From: JBOGEB01 sp050743125
GTDB lineage: Bacteria; Actinomycetota; Nitriliruptoria; Euzebyales; Egibacteraceae
NCBI GenBank assembly: GCA_050743125.1
Contig: JBOGEB010000134.1
Span: forward strand, 1-11,928
DNA length: 11,928 bases
Reading direction: 5' to 3'
The translations under genes were made by a program, and so were the position numbers. Position 1 is the first letter of the stretch. Every line of letters starts with the position of its first letter. The notes beneath the pieces were generated by a model that saw only the letters and a list, made by a program, of their open reading frames with translations, searched no databases and was not told where the DNA came from. Shown in pieces: positions 1 to 7,884 of this stretch.

Positions 1-38
1 AACGGCGGTGACAGAACGGGACGTAGAAATGGATGTAG

Positions 39-221
39 TTGAGAGGCAAGCACAGCGTCACGGTTTTGGTGGGCCTTGCAACCGATGGCGCCGCCGGCGT
101 CCATGCGGTGTTTGAGGAGCTGCGCACCGAATTCGCTCGGGCGCTGGCGCTCTGCGGCGCCGCGTCGGTCGGGGAAGTGACTTCCGACCTGCTCGTTACG
201 CCTAGTGTCCAGTCGCTGTAA
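39..221 (+). pseudogene. C-terminal remnant of an FMN-dependent alpha-hydroxy-acid oxidase/dehydrogenase
   Basis: The 60-residue reading frame ending at the TAA at 219-221 resembles the last part of the lactate/glycolate/mandelate oxidase family. It reads VLVGLATDGAAGV, then a helix LRTEFARALALCG, then SVGEVTSDLLV. In the family the equivalent stretch is VLVGRP-x-x-x-GLA-x-DG-x-AGV, followed by LR-x-EL-x-x-x-(M/L)ALCG and a short tail, so about six residues around the usual VGRP appear deleted. The flavin barrel, the catalytic His and the FMN ligands, which normally occupy about 300 upstream residues, are not readable in the 38 bases before it, and nothing upstream in frame fits. The piece is either the tail of a gene cut by the window edge and then damaged, or a free remnant. 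The family assignment rests on pattern recall only; the substrate cannot be stated. Confidence 0.5.
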
Positions 222-318
222 TCGTTTGAATGTCTAGGCCGGGCAGGATGTCAGCGTTATCCCTGGTCAGGGCGTAGTTTGTGTCGTTGTACGTTAAAAA
301 GACTTCTGCGACTGACCA

Positions 319-2177
319 CTAGTTGACGTCGCGGACCGCGCCGGACGAGGCCGATGTGGCCAGCCGGGCGTATGCGCGCAGGGCGGCGCTGACGGGCCGG
401 TGCCGCGCTTGGGGCTGCCACGGTCGCTCCTCGGCCTGCATCTTGGCGCGACGCTCGGCGAGCGCCGCGGCGTCCACCAGCAGCTCGAGGCGCCGTTCGT
501 GGACGTCGATCAGCACCTGGTCGCCGTCGGCGACCAGCCCGATCACGCCTCCGGCCGCGGCTTCCGGGGAGACGTGGCCGACCGAGATCCCGGACGAGCC
601 GCCAGAGAAGCGGCCGTCGGTGACCAGCGCGCACACCCGCCCGAGCCCGGCGCCCTTGAGGAACGCGCTGGGGTGCAGCATCTCCTGCATGCCGGGCCCG
701 CCGGCCGGTCCCTCGTAGCGCGCACCACGAGCACCTCGCCAGGCCGCACCTGCTTGCCGAGGATCACCGAGACGGCCTCCTCCTGGCTCTCCGTCACTCG
801 GGCGGGGCCCTGGAAGCCCACAGCTCCTCGTCGATGCCGGCGGTCTTGATCACCGCGCCGTCCTCGGCGAGGTTGCTGTGCAGCACCGCGAGCCCACCCA
901 GGGCGGTGTAGGCATGCGCCACGTCCCGGATGCAGCCGTGCTCGGCGTCAGTGTCCAGGCTCGCCCACTGGTTCTCGGTCGAGAACGGCTCGGTGGTGCG
1001 GACCCCGCCCGGAGCCGCACAGAACAGCTGCATGGCCGCTGCCGACGGTGCCGCACCAAGGATGTCCCATGCGCCCAGCCAGTCCGTCAGCGACGGGCTG
1101 TGCACGGCGTGCACCTCGCAGCGCAGCAGCCCGGCTCGGTCCAGCTCGCCCAGGATCGCCGGGATGCCGCCGGCCCTATGCACGTCCTCCATCGTGGTAG
1201 TCGGAGTTGGGGCTCACCTTCGCCAGGCAGGGCACGCGCCGGCTGATCGCGTCGATGTCGGTCAGAAGAACGCGGTCTCGCCCTCGCGCGCGACCGCCAG
1301 GATATGCAGCACAGCCCATTCACGTTTGAGTGTTGGTGGACCCGCCCATGGCAACGTCGAGGGCCATCGCGTTCTCGAAGGCAGCCCGGGTGGCGATCGA
1401 ACGGGGCAGCGCGGACGGGTCGTCCCGGCGGTACCAGCGATCCGCCAGCTCGACCACGGTGCGCCCGGCCCGCACGAATAGCTGGCGGCGGCTGGCATGC
1501 GTCGCCAGCGTGGAGCCGTTACCGGGCAACGCGAGACCGAGCGCCTCCGTGAGACAGTTCATCGAGTTCGCGGTGAACATGCCAGAGCACGAGCCGCAGG
1601 TCGGGCAGGCCGAGCGTTCCACCGCCGTCAGGCCGTCCTCGTCGATCGACCGGTTGGCCGACGCGGAGATCGCGGTGATCAGATCGGTGGGCGTCTGCGC
1701 GACGCCGTCCACCACGACGGCCTTGCCGGCCTTCATCGGCCCGCCGGAGACGAACACGGTTGGGATATTGAGTCGCAGCGCGGCGTTCAGCATCCCAGGG
1801 GTGATCTTGTCGCAGTTGGAGATGCAGACCAGCGCGTCCGCAGCGTGTGCATTCACCATGTACTCGACCGTGTCCGCGATCAGCTCGCGGCTGGGCAGGG
1901 AGTAAAGCATCCCGCCGTGGCCCATCGCGATGCCGTCGTCGACCGCGATCGTGTGGAACTCGCGGGGCACCCCGCCGGTCGCGCGCACCCCGTCGGCGAT
2001 CAGGTCACCGACGTCTTTGAGGTGCACGTGGCCGGGCACGAACTGCGTGTAGGAGTTCGCGATCGCGGCGATCGGCTTGCCGAAGTCGTCCTCGGTCATG
2101 CCGGTCGCCCGCCACAGCGCGCGTGCGCCGGCCGCGTTGCGGCCATGGGTGGTGATGCAGGAGCGCAATGCAGGCAC
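319..2177 (-). pseudogene. ilvD: Dihydroxy-acid dehydratase, broken by five indels
   Basis: IlvD dehydrates 2,3-dihydroxy-3-methylbutanoate and its ethyl homologue in valine, isoleucine and leucine synthesis, using an Fe-S cluster in the cytoplasm. The start is taken at GTG 2177 (reads VPALRS, then THGRN-x-AGARALWRATG); a GTG at 2186 is an alternative. Family hallmarks follow in order: GHVHLKD, ISNCDKITPGM, VFVSGGPMKAG, SACPTCGSCSGMFTANSMNC (cluster cysteines), MGGSTNT, APGGVRTTEPFS, ILGKQVRPGEVLVVR, GPGMQEML, VTDGRFSGG, ISVGHVSPEAA, and the end ALRAYARLATSASSGAVRDVN with TAG at 319-321. The frame breaks at: 1313-1328 (16-nt insertion carrying a TGA), about 1265 (one C lost), 1193 (one base gained), about 815-819 (one G lost) and 718-723 (GC gained). 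Removing these restores about 613 residues, the normal family length. As read, it cannot give an active enzyme. Neighbours are mobile elements; nothing suggests an operon. Confidence 0.93.
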
Positions 2178-2259
2178 GAGTTCCACGGTGCTCCAGGCAC
2201 CCGAGCACCCCGTGCGCCCCGGGCGGTTCAGGGCCAACTTTCCCGCGTATGCGCCATTA

Positions 2260-2270
2260 GGGCTTGGAGC
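2260..2270. repeat. Left terminal inverted repeat of the ISAzo13-family element
   Basis: GGGCTTGGAGC matches the complement of 3548-3558 exactly over 11 bases, with weaker similarity inward. The TTA before it at 2257-2259 is repeated after the right end. Confidence 0.85.
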
Positions 2271-2286
2271 ATAACAACGTTGTGAT

Positions 2287-3498
2287 TTAGGGGTTGGGTT
2301 GGGGGCACAGCGTGTAGTTCCACTCGCCGTGGAAGGCGTGCTTGACGAGCGGAGGCGCGGCCATCTGCGCGTCGCTGGCCTTGACGCCGGTGGGGTAGAC
2401 GCCCTCGTCCAGTTCGGCGTGAACCCTCAGCCCGGTACGGGCAGTCGTCGCGGCGATCGTCTCGACGACGACCTCGTGGCTTTCCAGCGGCCGTCCCCGC
2501 CAGCTCATCGAGATGTGACAGAACAGGCGGTGCTCGATTCTGTTCCACTTCGAGGTGCCCGGCGGCAGGTGGCAGCAGGTGATCTCCAGGCCAGCGTCGC
2601 GGCCGAAGTCGGCGAGCTCGGCCTTCCACCCCCGGGAGCGCCAGCTGTTGGACCCGCCGCCGTCGGCGCAGACCAGCAGCCGCCTCGCGTCCGGATAGGC
2701 GGTCTTGCCGACGCGCTCCCACCAGCGGCGCAGCGTGGCGACAGCGAACGCGGCGGTGTCGTGGTCGCGGCCGACGGCGACCCAGTCGGTGTTCGCGGCG
2801 ACGTCGTAGATCCCGTAGGGGATCGCCTTGCCCGCCTCGCCGGGGAAGTCGTGGGTGTTGACCTCGACCGGCTCGCCTTCGGGCTGCCATTCCCGTCCGT
2901 TGTTCTTGTAGTCCCCGACAGCTTTTTTTCTTGGCGTCGACCGAGATCACCGGCTGGCCGGCGTCCAAGAAGGCGGCTGCTTGGTCGGACAGGCAGCGGA
3001 GCTGTTCGTCGCGGTCGGGGTGCCCGCTGCCCTCGCGGGTCTTGGCGTTGGCCTGCAGGCTGCATCCCATTCCGCGCAGCAGGTCCCCTACGGTGGAGTG
3101 GCTGACCGGATGGCCTGCTCTGGTGAGTGCGTCGGCTAGCTGGCGGGTGGACTTGCACGTCCACCGCAACGGCGAGCAGGGATCACCGCGCGTGTCAGGG
3201 TCGATCAGCGCCTCCAGCGCGGCGAGCAGCCCCGGATCCCGCTGCGTGAGCGGCTTGCGTCCCCCGCCCGGGCGGCGGGCCCGTCCTACCGCCGACACCG
3301 ACTCGCTCGGCAGGTCGAGCTCTTTGACCGCCTTGCTCACCGTCGGCCAGGACACCCCCGCCGCACGCGCCACCGCCGAGATGCCGCCGTGGCCGATCTC
3401 GCGTGCCTCCACGCCCAGCCACAGCCGTCGCTGCCGCTCGTCCAAATGCGGCCCGGCCACAACGCGGTGAGCTTGCGCGCCAGCATCTGCTCGTCCAC
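2287..3498 (-). pseudogene. ISAzo13-family DDE transposase, two frame breaks
   Basis: This would cut and join the ends of the surrounding insertion sequence. The likely start is GTG 3498 (reads VDEQMLARKLTALWP), but a 5-nt tandem duplication CGGCC at 3449-3458 throws the frame, which resumes at HLDERQRRLWLGVEAR. A helix-turn-helix follows (ISAVARAAGVSWPTVSKAVKEL), then WTCKSTRQLADAL and SLQANAKTREG. The catalytic triad is in order: Asp in VISVDAKKK (about residue 186), Asp in VCADGGGSN (about 277) and Glu in WNRIEHRLF (about 320). A run of seven A at 2923-2929 (coding strand) shifts the frame just after VDAKKK; the correct frame continues AVGDYKNNGREWQPEG and stays open to GEWNYTLCPQPNP and the TAA at 2287. 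With both breaks repaired the protein is about 401 residues, normal for the family. The A-run shift could be rescued by polymerase slippage, but the 5-nt duplication could not, so the gene is probably dead. Confidence 0.88.
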
Positions 3499-3547
3499 GG
3501 CCACACAGCGCAGCGTAGAGGCCCAACCTGTTTCTCAACATTATTTA

Positions 3548-3558
3548 GCTCCAAGCCC
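3548..3558. repeat. Right terminal inverted repeat of the ISAzo13-family element
   Basis: GCTCCAAGCCC is the exact complement of 2260-2270 and is followed by TTA (3559-3561), the same triplet that precedes the left end. Confidence 0.85.
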
Positions 3559-3561
3559 TTA

Positions 3562-3978
3562 GTTGCGGGCCTGCGCCGCGCAGCCGTCGCCCAGCATCAC
3601 CGCGACATCGCGCAACACCACGCCCGGGGGGCATCGCGGCCGCAAGGGCGACCCGCTGTACCGCGTCCGCAAGCTGCTGCTGATGGGCTGGAGCACCTCG
3701 ACGCCCGCGGCTGGCAGCGTCTGCGTCATGCGCTGGCCGAGGGCGATCCCGACGGCGAGGTGCTCGCCGCCTGGCAGCTCAAAAAGATCGCCCGCGACCT
3801 GTACCGCGCCCCGAACGTCGATGCCGCCCATGACGTGCTCAAGCTGCTCTACACCTGGGCCGAGGTTGCCTGCATCCCCGAGCTGCGCCGCTTCGCGGGC
3901 ACCGCGCGCCGTTGGGAACGCGAGATTCTGGCCTGGCATATAACCGGCGGTGCCAGCAACGGGCCGACCGAAGCGGTG
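3562..3978 (+). pseudogene. ISL3-family transposase, middle fragment (5' half lost, 3' end displaced)
   Basis: The fragment carries the second half of an ISL3-family DDE transposase. It reads GHRGRKGDPLYRVRKLLLMG, a frame change near 3688, then LDARGWQRLRHALAEGDP, AAWQLKKIARDLYRAP, a helical stretch, and ASNGPTEAV, which contains the third catalytic acidic residue (Glu of PTEA). It ends at the GTG at 3976-3978, two bases before the Tn554-like element begins. The zinc-binding N-terminus, the helix-turn-helix and both catalytic Asp residues are absent, and the piece starts abruptly at the ISAzo13 target site. The matching C-terminus (NLLIK...HGFRNF) is at 7699-7853 in the same orientation, so the two pieces were one gene before the element inserted. 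It cannot act as a transposase. Confidence 0.88.
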
Positions 3979-3979
3979 A

Positions 3980-3989
3980 TTATCTGGAG
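3980..3989. repeat. Left end inverted repeat of the Tn554-like element
   Basis: TTATCTGGAG is the exact complement of 7689-7698 and sits at the point where ISL3 coding similarity ends. It is presumably a recombinase-binding arm; the crossover itself would be in the CGGTGA just outside. Confidence 0.8.
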
Positions 3990-4048
3990 CCTGGAATCGG
4001 CTGTGTTCGACGTCGCTGACGAGGCTGCCTGAGCCTGTCGAGGACGCG

Positions 4049-4058
4049 TTATCTGCAG
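4049..4058 (+). repeat. Subterminal copy of the end repeat
   Basis: TTATCTGCAG matches the terminal TTATCTGGAG at 9 of 10 positions, in direct orientation, 69 bp further in. It lies in the untranslated 159 bp (3990-4148) between the element's left end and tnpA, where I see no gene. It may be an extra recombinase-binding site or an operator for tnpA; chance is not excluded for a single copy. Confidence 0.4.
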
Positions 4059-4148
4059 CGTGTGTCCGACGTCCCCCACGTTTCGGTTCGGGAGGCGTAG
4101 AAGTGGTTTAGCTCGATCACGCAGGCCCGGTCGAGCTGGAGGCCACAG

Positions 4149-5234
4149 GTGCGCGTGCAGCGGCTGGTGATGCCGGTCACGAGTGTCGAGTCGTGGACCG
4201 TGCTCGACAACGAGTTCGTCACGGTGGGGCCGGCGGAACGGTTCTTGGCGCATCTGTCGGCGATTGAGCGGTCACCGAACACGGTGCGGGCTTACGCCCA
4301 CTCGCTGGCGTTGTGGTTCGAGTGGCTGGGGTTGCGCAGCCGGGACTGGGACGCCGTGGGGGTCGAGGACGTCTCGGAGTTCGTCCGGTGGCTGCGGGCG
4401 CCGGCGGACAACGTGATTGTGCTCGACGTGTCCGCGTCGCGCCGGTCGGAGGCGACGGTCAACCGGCACTTGGCGGCGGTGTTCGCCTTTTACGACTTCC
4501 ATGCCCGGCCGGGGTGGAGCTGGCGGCGAGCCTGGTGGCGTGGCGGTGTGTGCCTCGCGGGTCTTACAAACCGTTCCTGCATCACGTGACCGCGGGGCGC
4601 CCGGTCCCGACCGGCCGGTCAAGCTCAAGGCGCCGCGGCGGCTGCCGGGCAGCCTGAGCGTCGTCGAGGTCGCCACGATCCTGTCGGCTTGCGCCCGGCT
4701 GCGGGACCGGTTCCTGTTCGCGCTGCTGGCCGAGACCGGGATGCGGGTCGGGCAGGCGCTGGGGTTACGTCATGCCGATTTCGTCTCCCGCCGCCGCGAG
4801 GTGTCGATCGTGCCGCGCGAGGACAACGTCAACGGTGCGCGGGCCAAGACCCGGACGGTGACGACGGTGCCGGTGTCGACCCCGCTGGTGCGCCTGTACA
4901 GCGACTACATGCACATCGAGTTCGGCGAGCTGGACTCCGGTTATGTGTTCGTCAACCTGTGGGCTGAGCCGGTGGGTCGCCCGTTGCGCTACCAGAGCGT
5001 CGCCAAGCTCGTCACCCGGCTGCGGGCGGCGACCGGGATCGCGTTCACGCCGCACCTGCTGCGTCACACCCGCGCGACCGAGCTGATCCGTGCCGGGGTC
5101 CCGATCGAGATCGTCTCCAGGATGCTCACCCACCGCTCGGTGACAACGACCTCCGAGACCTACCTGCACTTGAGCGTCGAGGACGTCCGCGCCGAGTGGT
5201 TCGTGCGGGCGTGTGGGCACCGGAGGCCCGATGA
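4149..5234 (+). pseudogene. tnpA: Tn554-type TnpA, tyrosine recombinase, three single-base losses
   Basis: One of the pair of recombinases that moves the element. The GTG start at 4149 has GGAGG at 4138-4142, six bases upstream. The N-terminus holds the SAM-like core-binding domain (FLAHLSAIERSPNTVRAYAHSL). The catalytic domain holds Arg in LAETGMR (about residue 200), Lys in GARAKTR (about 233), HLLRH (about 302-306), LTHRS (His, about 329) and the nucleophile Tyr in SETYLHL (about 339). The frame is lost at about 4511 (one G missing before VELAASLVAW), at about 4608-4612 (one C missing between GRPVPT and RPVKLKAP) and near 5210 (one G missing before VWAPEAR). Restoring these gives about 362 residues, close to the 361 of Tn554 TnpA. 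The TGA at 5232-5234 then overlaps the tnpB ATG as ATGA. Each loss is in a short G or C run, so sequence error is possible. Confidence 0.88.
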
Positions 5235-7209
5235 GCGCTGTCGTGCGCCCGTTGCCCGCGCCCGGGGACGGGTCGTTGCTCGCCAAGCTGCTCGTGGCCG
5301 TCCGTGCCGAGTTCCAGGGCGAGCTGATCCGCATCGACCCTGACGACCCGGTGTTCGCACGAGGACGATGCTCGGTCGACGGCTGTGACCGTGGGGCCTG
5401 GTCGCGGCTGTTGTGCGGAGCGCACTACAACCGGTGGCGGCTGGGCGGACGGCCCGAGATGCCCGAGTTCTGCGCCACCACCGGACCGATCGTTCCCCGA
5501 GCGGGTTCGTCGCGGGTCGACGCGTTCGACCTGCGCGGTCTGGGCCTGCAGCCCCGGCTCGAGATCGCCTACTCGATCCAGTGCCGTCACGACGACCGCA
5601 GCGTGAGGCTGATCCCCGAGATGATCCGTCAGTTCGTCAACCTGCTCGGCACCGCCAAGGTCGGCTCGCTGCTCGACCGGCCCGTCGACGACTGGGCGCA
5701 GACCGCCATCGCCACGGGCAAGGCCGGCAGCGGGTCACGGACCGTCGGCCAGCTGCGCTACGCCTACCGCAAGCTGACCGACCTCGTCGGAGGCGCCGAC
5801 GCCGACAGCGAGTTCGCACGCGACACCTGGCGTGCCGAGGTCCTCGGGATCGGTACCCTCAAGGGCACCCAACAGATCCAGTTCGGCAACGTCGCCCAGG
5901 AGCGGCTGCGGGAACCGGTCAAGCGTTACGCCCGGTTCCGGCTGGCCACCGGCAAGGCGTTCGCGTCGGTCGACATCGACGTTCGGTCTGTGCGCTGGTT
6001 CTCGCGGTTCCTCGCCCAGCAGCATCCCGAGGTCCACGCGCCGGGGCAGCTGAGCAGAGCGGTGTTCGAGCACTACCTGTCGTGGTTCGCCGCCGTAGGG
6101 ATGGCCGGCCACACGACCAACACACTGCTGATATGCCTGCGCGGGTTCCTCGAGACCTGCCGCCGCTACGACTGGATGTCCGGTCTGCCGGCCACAACCG
6201 CGATCTACCTCGACGAGCTGCCGCGGCGGCCTCAGCCGCTGCCGCGGTTCGTGCCCGAGTTCGTCATGGCCCAGATCGACCATCCCGCCCACCTCGCCCG
6301 GCTGCCCGACGACACCACGCGACACCTGCTCATGCTCATCATCGAGACCGGGCTGCGCTCAGGCGACGCCTGCGCGTTGCCGTTCAACCCGATCATCGAC
6401 GACTCGGTCGGCTGGCCGTGCCTGAAGTTCTTCAACCACAAGATGAAGGCCGAGCAGCTCGTGCCGCTGTCCGCGAGAGCCGCCGAGACCATCCGCGCGC
6501 AGCAGGCTCGCCTGCGTTTGCGGTGGCCCGACGACCCGCCCGCGCGGCTGTTTCCCTCGCCGTACTGCAACCCCGACGGGCTCCGGCCGTTCTCTTACGC
6601 CACCCTCCGCTCGCGGCTGGCGCGGTGGGAGGAGGCCATCGGACTGCACGACGAGACCGGCCAGCCCGTGCGCGTGACCGCCCACCAGTTCCGTCACACG
6701 CTGGGCACGCGGCTGATCAACGACGGCGTTGCCCAACACGTCGTCCAAAAGCTGCTCGGCCACGCCAGATGCGCAGATGACCGCCCGCTACGCCACGATC
6801 CACGACAGCACCGTGCGGGCAGCGTTTCGACGACTACCAGCGTCGCCGTGTCGACATCCACGGCACCCGGCTCGACTTCGACCCCGACGCGCCCGCCGCC
6901 GAGGCCGAATGGGTAAAACACAACTTGGCTCGTGTCGCGGCGTCTCTGCCCAACGGCTACTGCGGCCGGCCACCCCAGCAGGACTGCCCCCACCCCAACG
7001 CGTGCCTGACCTGCCCAGACTTTCAGACCACCCCACAGTTCCTGCCGCTGCACCGACGTCAACGCGACGACACCCTCGAACTCGTCGTCGCGGCCGAGCA
7101 AGCCGGCAAGACCCGCCTGGCCGACAACCACCGGAAGGTCGCCGACAACCTCGAACGCGTCATCGTCGCGCTCGAAACCATCGACCAGGAGCCTGCGGAT
7201 GCCAGCTGA
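5231..7209 (+). pseudogene. tnpB: Tn554-type TnpB, large tyrosine recombinase, two frame breaks
   Basis: This is the second recombinase of the element. ATG 5231 (MSAVVRPLP) overlaps the corrected tnpA stop and has GGAG at 5222-5225, so it is preferred to the in-frame start 18 bases upstream. A Cys/His cluster near residues 40-70 (C-x4-C, LLCGAHYNRW) looks metal-binding. A helical core-binding region follows, then the catalytic domain: Arg in IETGLRSGD (about 376), Lys in FNHKMK (about 404), HQFRH (about 485-489), LLGHA, then Tyr in TARYATIHDS (about 519). The frame breaks at about 6766-6772, before AQMTARY, and at 6829-6831 (extra T before DDYQRRR). So the catalytic Tyr is out of frame as read. 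The C-terminus carries a second Cys cluster (YCG, CPHPNACLTCPDF) and ends EPADAS with TGA at 7207. Corrected length is about 658 residues (Tn554 TnpB has 630). Confidence 0.88.
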
Positions 7210-7864
7210 CAACCGCGCCGCGCTCGCCGCCGCCACCCGAGACCGCTCCCACAAGGCCCGCGTCCAGGCACGCACGGCCATCCGCCGGCTCGACCGCGAC
7301 CGCGCCCCGATCACCTTCGCATCCGTGGCCGCGACCGCCGGCGTGTCCCGCTCACTGCTCTACCGCGACCCCGCGCTACGCGCCGAGATTGAACGGCTGC
7401 GCGCTACCACAGCCACCGAAGGCCGCTGCCCTCCTGCCGCCGAGCGATCCACCGACGCCTCGCTGAAACAGCGTCTCGCTGCAGCGCTCGACGACAACCG
7501 CGCCTTTCGCGACGAGAACGCCAAACTCCGAAAACGGATCGCTGCGCTGCTCGGCGAACAACGCACCGCGAATATCACCAGCCGACCCCAACACGATCCA
7601 TCGGCCCCTGCAGCCGAGCTCACCACCGCCTTGTCAGCGACATGTCGCCCACGCAAACCCCACGTCAGCGACTCACTGCTCCTCCGCACTCCAGATAACC
7701 GTCAACCTGCTGATCAAAAGATCAAACGCATCGGCCACGGATTCCGAAACTTCGACAAACTACCGGCTACGCCTCCTTCTGCACTGCAGCGTCACCTGGC
7801 AAGATCAAGCCGCCGCGAGACTCAGGGGCCGCACTCCACGATTCGTGGCGTAGAGCCGGTTTAA
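7199..7864 (+). CDS. tnpC: Tn554-type TnpC (DUF6262-like), 3' end fused to ISL3 remnant
   Basis: TnpC assists the two recombinases and influences integration orientation and frequency in Tn554. ATG 7199 overlaps the end of tnpB by 11 bases, implying coupled translation. Residues 1-35 are basic and helical. A helix-turn-helix follows (ITFASVAATAGVSRSLLYRDPALRAEIERLR, about 37-68). Residues about 96-122 form a coiled coil (LKQRLAAALDDNRAFRDENAKL, then RIAALLGEQR). The family normally ends soon after GEQR. Here the frame has no stop before the element's right end at 7698 (about residue 166) and runs on through the ISL3 piece to TAA 7862-7864. The last 55 or so residues are thus host-target sequence, and only DQKIKRIGHGFRNFD is read in the ISL3 frame. 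A TAA inside the right inverted repeat (7696-7698) lies in another frame and may be the ancestral stop. Confidence 0.75.
   Translation: MPADNRAALAAATRDRSHKARVQARTAIRRLDRDRAPITFASVAATAGVSRSLLYRDPALRAEIERLRATTATEGRCPPAAERSTDASLKQRLAAALDDNRAFRDENAKLRKRIAALLGEQRTANITSRPQHDPSAPAAELTTALSATCRPRKPHVSDSLLLRTPDNRQPADQKIKRIGHGFRNFDKLPATPPSALQRHLARSSRRETQGPHSTIRGVEPV
7689..7698. repeat. Right end inverted repeat of the Tn554-like element
   Basis: CTCCAGATAA is the exact complement of 3980-3989, directly before the point where the ISL3 transposase sequence resumes (CCGTCAACCTGCTGATC). Confidence 0.8.
7699..7853 (+). pseudogene. ISL3-family transposase, displaced C-terminal fragment
   Basis: This continues the ISL3 fragment that stops at 3978. 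It reads VNLLIK, then KIKRIGHGFRNFD, then NYRLRLLLHCSVTWQ and a basic tail TPRFVA, with TAG at 7851-7853. The pattern NLLIxxxKR-x-x-x-GFRNF-x-NYRLR-x-LL is the usual end of ISL3-family transposases. Two single-base changes split it: one A missing in the AAAA at 7716-7719, and one A extra at about 7756-7758. The stop codon lies inside the terminal inverted repeat of the insertion sequence. Joined to the 3562-3978 piece, it gives the second half of the transposase with no residues missing at the joint. Confidence 0.88.
7836..7857 (-). repeat. Right terminal repeat of the first ISL3-family element
   Basis: Read inward from 7857 the sequence starts GGCTCTACGCCACGAATCG. ISL3-family ends characteristically begin GGCTCT. 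The inner part CCACGA-T-TCGTGG (7836-7848) is itself a palindrome. The opposite end of this element was lost with its 5' half, so the pairing cannot be tested here. ISL3 elements make 8-bp duplications; the candidate copy next to this end is GGTTTAAT (7858-7865). Confidence 0.6.
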
Positions 7865-7884
7865 TACAAGGTCAACCGACACGC

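Larger units (their letters stand above)
2260..3558 (-). mobile_element. ISAzo13-family insertion sequence, 1299 bp
   Basis: The element is bounded by inverted repeats: GGGCTTGGAGC at 2260-2270 and its complement at 3548-3558. The similarity extends imperfectly for about 25 bases inward (ATAACAACGTTGTGA against TAAATAATGTTGAGA). A TTA triplet flanks both ends (2257-2259 and 3559-3561), consistent with a 3-bp target duplication. The whole interior is one transposase gene on the minus strand. The intact TTA pair shows that 2259 and 3562 were adjacent before insertion. So the ISL3 remnant to the right was already truncated and already lay just upstream of ilvD. Insertion is about 80 bp upstream of the ilvD start and would separate ilvD from any promoter further upstream. 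Boundaries are clear by eye; the target-duplication length is short enough to occur by chance. Confidence 0.85.
3980..7698 (+). mobile_element. Tn554-like site-specific transposon (tnpA-tnpB-tnpC), 3.7 kb
   Basis: Three overlapping genes in one direction encode two tyrosine recombinases and a small DNA-binding protein, the set known from Tn554 of Staphylococcus and its relatives. The edges are set by where the interrupted ISL3 transposase stops (GTG 3976-3978) and resumes (GTC 7701-7703). Exactly there lies a 10-bp inverted repeat, TTATCTGGAG (3980-3989) and CTCCAGATAA (7689-7698). Flanks read CGGTGA on the left and CCGTCAA on the right. These overlap on the same Val codon of the target, fitting a short crossover region without a true target duplication, as known for Tn554. 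There is no cargo gene (Tn554 carries resistance genes), so this is a minimal element. tnpA and tnpB contain small indels, so it is probably inactive as read. Confidence 0.85.

Noticed and set aside
2920..2932. Classical -1 ribosomal frameshift at the A run
   Set aside because: A -1 shift enters the frame reading KKLSGTTRTT, which is not the transposase frame. The needed change is +1 or loss of one A.
2299..3105. 268-residue plus-strand open frame
   Set aside because: It is antisense to the ISAzo13 transposase, with Arg/Gly/Pro-rich composition typical of a shadow frame; the opposite strand carries a clear DDE protein.
2228..3541. A single 437-residue transposase reading frame
   Set aside because: Only the part from HLDERQ to VDAKKK is real. 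The N-terminal residues and everything after the A run are out of the true frame and become Arg-rich nonsense.
3403..4032. One continuous 209-residue gene across the ISAzo13 end, ISL3 fragment and element end
   Set aside because: The frame only happens to stay open; it begins in antisense ISAzo13 sequence and ends in Tn554-like DNA, with ISL3 similarity only in the middle.
5413..6780. 455-residue plus-strand open frame inside tnpB
   Set aside because: Low-complexity Arg/Ala/Pro sequence in a second frame of a recognised recombinase gene; a G+C-driven shadow.
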